From Acidisarcina sp. (GTDB lineage Bacteria > Acidobacteriota > Terriglobia > Terriglobales > Acidobacteriaceae), in contig DATLIY010000007.1 in the NCBI GenBank assembly GCA_035539175.1, positions 806,001 through 870,000 of the forward strand: a stretch of DNA of 64,000 nt, given 5' to 3'. The translations under genes were made by a program, and so were the position numbers. Positions 62,322 to 64,000 of this stretch are shown piece after piece (positions within the stretch are counted from its first letter, which is position 1; each line of letters starts with the position of its first letter). The notes under the pieces are model-generated. The model saw nothing but the letters and a program-made list of their open reading frames with translations. It had not been told where the DNA came from and did no database searches.

Positions 62322-63793
62322 ATCGGAACGCCACGCTCGCACTGGCAGCGGCCTTGAGCCTCCTCGCGGTTCCAGCGCTTCGCGCGCAATCAGCACAGCC
62401 ACAGGCACAACCGTGGAAGTCCATCGCCATTCCTCCGCTCCATGCCTTTCATCCCCAGCAGCCGAAGAGAATCGCGCTGCCGAACGGCGTGGTCGTGTTT
62501 CTTCAGGAGGACCATGAGCTTCCCTTCGTCAACGGCTTTGTGGAGTTGCGCGGCGGGTCGCGCGACATCGATCCAGCCAAAGCCGGCCTGATCGATCTTT
62601 ATGGAGAAACATGGAGGACCAGCGGAACCGCAACCATAAATGGCGACAAGCTGGACGACCTGCTGGAAGCGAAAGCCGCCAAAGTGGAGACCAACGGAGA
62701 TCTGGATTCCACCAGCGTAGGCTGGTCCTGCCTGAAGGCTGACCAGGACCAGGTCTTTGCAATCGCCGTCGATTTGCTGCTGCATCCCGTCTTCAACCAG
62801 CAGAAGCTGGAGCTGGCGAAGCAGGCAGCGGCGGCGGAGATCGTTCGCCGGAATGAGGACCCCGGCGGGATTGCTGCGCGCGAAGCTGCCAAGCTCGTCT
62901 ACGGCGCCCAAAGTCCCTATTCGCGCATCTCCGAGATCGCAACCGTTCAATCTGTAACAGTCGATGATCTAAAGAAGTGGCATGATCATACAGTCGTGCC
63001 CAACAACATGATCGTCGGTGTCTCCGGCGACTTTGACTCGGCGCAAATGGAGCGCAGGATTCGCGAGGCCTTCGAGCCATTGAAGCCGGGCACGAAGATT
63101 CTTCCGCCAAACGAAAAGTTCTCCGGCCCCACGCCGGGCGTCTACCTCGTCGACAAGCAGGACGTGAACCAAAGCAATATCTGGATTGTCGGCCTGGGGA
63201 CGGAGCGCAGAAACCCTGACTATTTCGCGCTGGCACTGATGAACGAGATCTTCAGCGGCGGATTTGGCTCACGCCTGTTTCAAAAGGTGCGCACGCAACT
63301 GGGGCTTGCTTACTCGGTAGGTGGCTCCTACGGCGCCTCCTACGACCACCCTGGACTCTTCCACGTGGTCGCTGGAACCAAGAGCGCCAGCACGGTGGAT
63401 GCGACACAGGCGATGTTGAAGGAGATCGACAATCTGAAGACGCAGCCATTTACGGAAGAGGAATTGAAGAACGCAAAGGATCAGATCCTGAACTCTTTCA
63501 TCTTCAGCTATGACAGCAAGGAAAAGATTCTCTCCGAAAGCGCGCGGCTGGAGTTTTACGGATACCCGGCGGACTTTCTTGAGAAGTATCGCGCCGGCAT
63601 CGAGAAGGTAACGACAGCCGACGTGCAGCGCGTCGCACGAAAGTATATCGACCCCTCCAAGCTCGCGATCCTCGTGGTCGGCAACGCTGCCGATTTCGGA
63701 ACGCCGTTGGAAAAACTGGGCAAGGTTCAGCCCGTGGATATCACCATTCCCATGCCGCCAGGCATGGAAGCGCCGGGAGGAAAGGGTCGCTAG
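62318..63793 (+). CDS. M16 family peptidase homologue without zinc motif, exported
   Basis: A 491-residue protein with a signal peptide (to LRAQSA, about 26). The M16 fold is clear (NRNATLAL; RLFQKVRTQLGLAYSVGGSYG; AEEELKNAKDQIL), but where the zinc-binding HxxEH should be, it reads GLIDLYGETWRTSG. It is thus the non-catalytic partner. GTG at 62318 overlaps the previous stop by four bases, so the pair is coupled. It is followed by glmU. Confidence 0.88.
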   Translation: MNRNATLALAAALSLLAVPALRAQSAQPQAQPWKSIAIPPLHAFHPQQPKRIALPNGVVVFLQEDHELPFVNGFVELRGGSRDIDPAKAGLIDLYGETWRTSGTATINGDKLDDLLEAKAAKVETNGDLDSTSVGWSCLKADQDQVFAIAVDLLLHPVFNQQKLELAKQAAAAEIVRRNEDPGGIAAREAAKLVYGAQSPYSRISEIATVQSVTVDDLKKWHDHTVVPNNMIVGVSGDFDSAQMERRIREAFEPLKPGTKILPPNEKFSGPTPGVYLVDKQDVNQSNIWIVGLGTERRNPDYFALALMNEIFSGGFGSRLFQKVRTQLGLAYSVGGSYGASYDHPGLFHVVAGTKSASTVDATQAMLKEIDNLKTQPFTEEELKNAKDQILNSFIFSYDSKEKILSESARLEFYGYPADFLEKYRAGIEKVTTADVQRVARKYIDPSKLAILVVGNAADFGTPLEKLGKVQPVDITIPMPPGMEAPGGKGR

Positions 63794-63794
63794 G

Positions 63795-64000
63795 ATGATC
63801 AAAGTTGCAATCGTCATTATGGCGGCGGGCAAAGGCACCCGCCTGAAATCGAAACGTCCAAAGGTGTTGCACGAGATCGGCGGAAAGCCCCTGCTCTCCC
63901 ACGTCATCGCGGCTGCCCGGGAGATCGTGCCGGCGAAGGATATTTATGTCGTGATTGGCCACGAGGCCGAGCGCGTCCAGAACGCCGTCCGCTCCACCGG
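63795..64000 (+). CDS. glmU: GlmU, N-terminal fragment cut by the window
   Basis: The start of the bifunctional N-acetylglucosamine-1-phosphate uridyltransferase/glucosamine-1-phosphate acetyltransferase that makes UDP-GlcNAc. Only 68 codons are present. The nucleotidyl motif MAAGKGTRLKSKRPKVLHE and IGGKPLLSHVI are characteristic. It starts one base after the M16 stop with GGAGGAAAGG upstream. The acyltransferase half lies outside. Confidence 0.92.
   Translation, partial: MIKVAIVIMAAGKGTRLKSKRPKVLHEIGGKPLLSHVIAAAREIVPAKDIYVVIGHEAERVQNAVRST

Overview
The window reads as a stretch of ordinary chromosome from a GC-rich (about 60%) Gram-negative bacterium. The best fit is an Acidobacteriota of the Terriglobales/Acidobacteriaceae type. 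This is inferred from gene content: a secretin fused to a cohesin-like domain, an Acidobacteria-style VWFA protein, BshC, a FadN-FadA-FadE beta-oxidation set, and many small proteins without a recognised family. About 60 protein genes are packed on both strands with many 1-8 base overlaps (ATGA, GTGA, TTGA, TAGTG, TAATG) and frequent GTG/TTG starts. I found no rRNA, tRNA, CRISPR array, insertion sequence or prophage gene. Both window edges cut genes: lon at the left and glmU at the right.

Layout. 1-7 kb: lon (partial), engB, then a minus-strand operon of a secretin-cohesin protein, two pseudopilins and a translationally coupled protein that looks like a degenerate urocanase. 7-17 kb: smpB, pepA, argS, metG, a TatD nuclease, a YajQ protein, a long-chain polyprenyl diphosphate synthase, an orphan B12-binding mutase subunit and a YbgC-type thioesterase. 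17-24 kb: DUF2752 and a TTG-start zinc-ribbon microprotein, then the envelope/isoprenoid cluster uppS-cdsA-dxr-rseP, split by an opposing VWFA gene. 24-31 kb: a zinc-ribbon XRE regulator facing a GT87-like membrane protein across an array of CGGGA elements, a small LSm-like candidate, and a leucine-degradation module (methylcrotonyl-CoA carboxylase beta, HMG-CoA lyase, enoyl-CoA hydratase) that includes two unknown membrane proteins.

31-54 kb: a DHH phosphoesterase, a penicillin acylase, a PTPS-related membrane protein, ispA, a MIP18-type assembly factor, bshC, a DUF2520 protein, a NUDIX hydrolase, a cold-shock protein, polX, thiO, citrate synthase, a DinB protein, a cysteine desulfurase-mnmA pair, a YtxH protein and a BON-domain lipoprotein. 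54-64 kb: a minus-strand beta-oxidation operon (FadN-like, a secreted unknown, FadA-like, FadE-like). Its promoter carries a near-perfect TetR/FadR-type palindrome in the spacer. A catalytic/non-catalytic M16 peptidase pair and the start of glmU follow.

The points most worth a second look are the urocanase-like pseudoenzyme behind the pseudopilins, the FadR-like operator and the secreted protein inside the fad operon, the phased CGGGA element, the LSm-like small protein, and the zinc-ribbon microprotein beside DUF2752. No clearly new multi-gene system is evident. Most of the window is housekeeping DNA.
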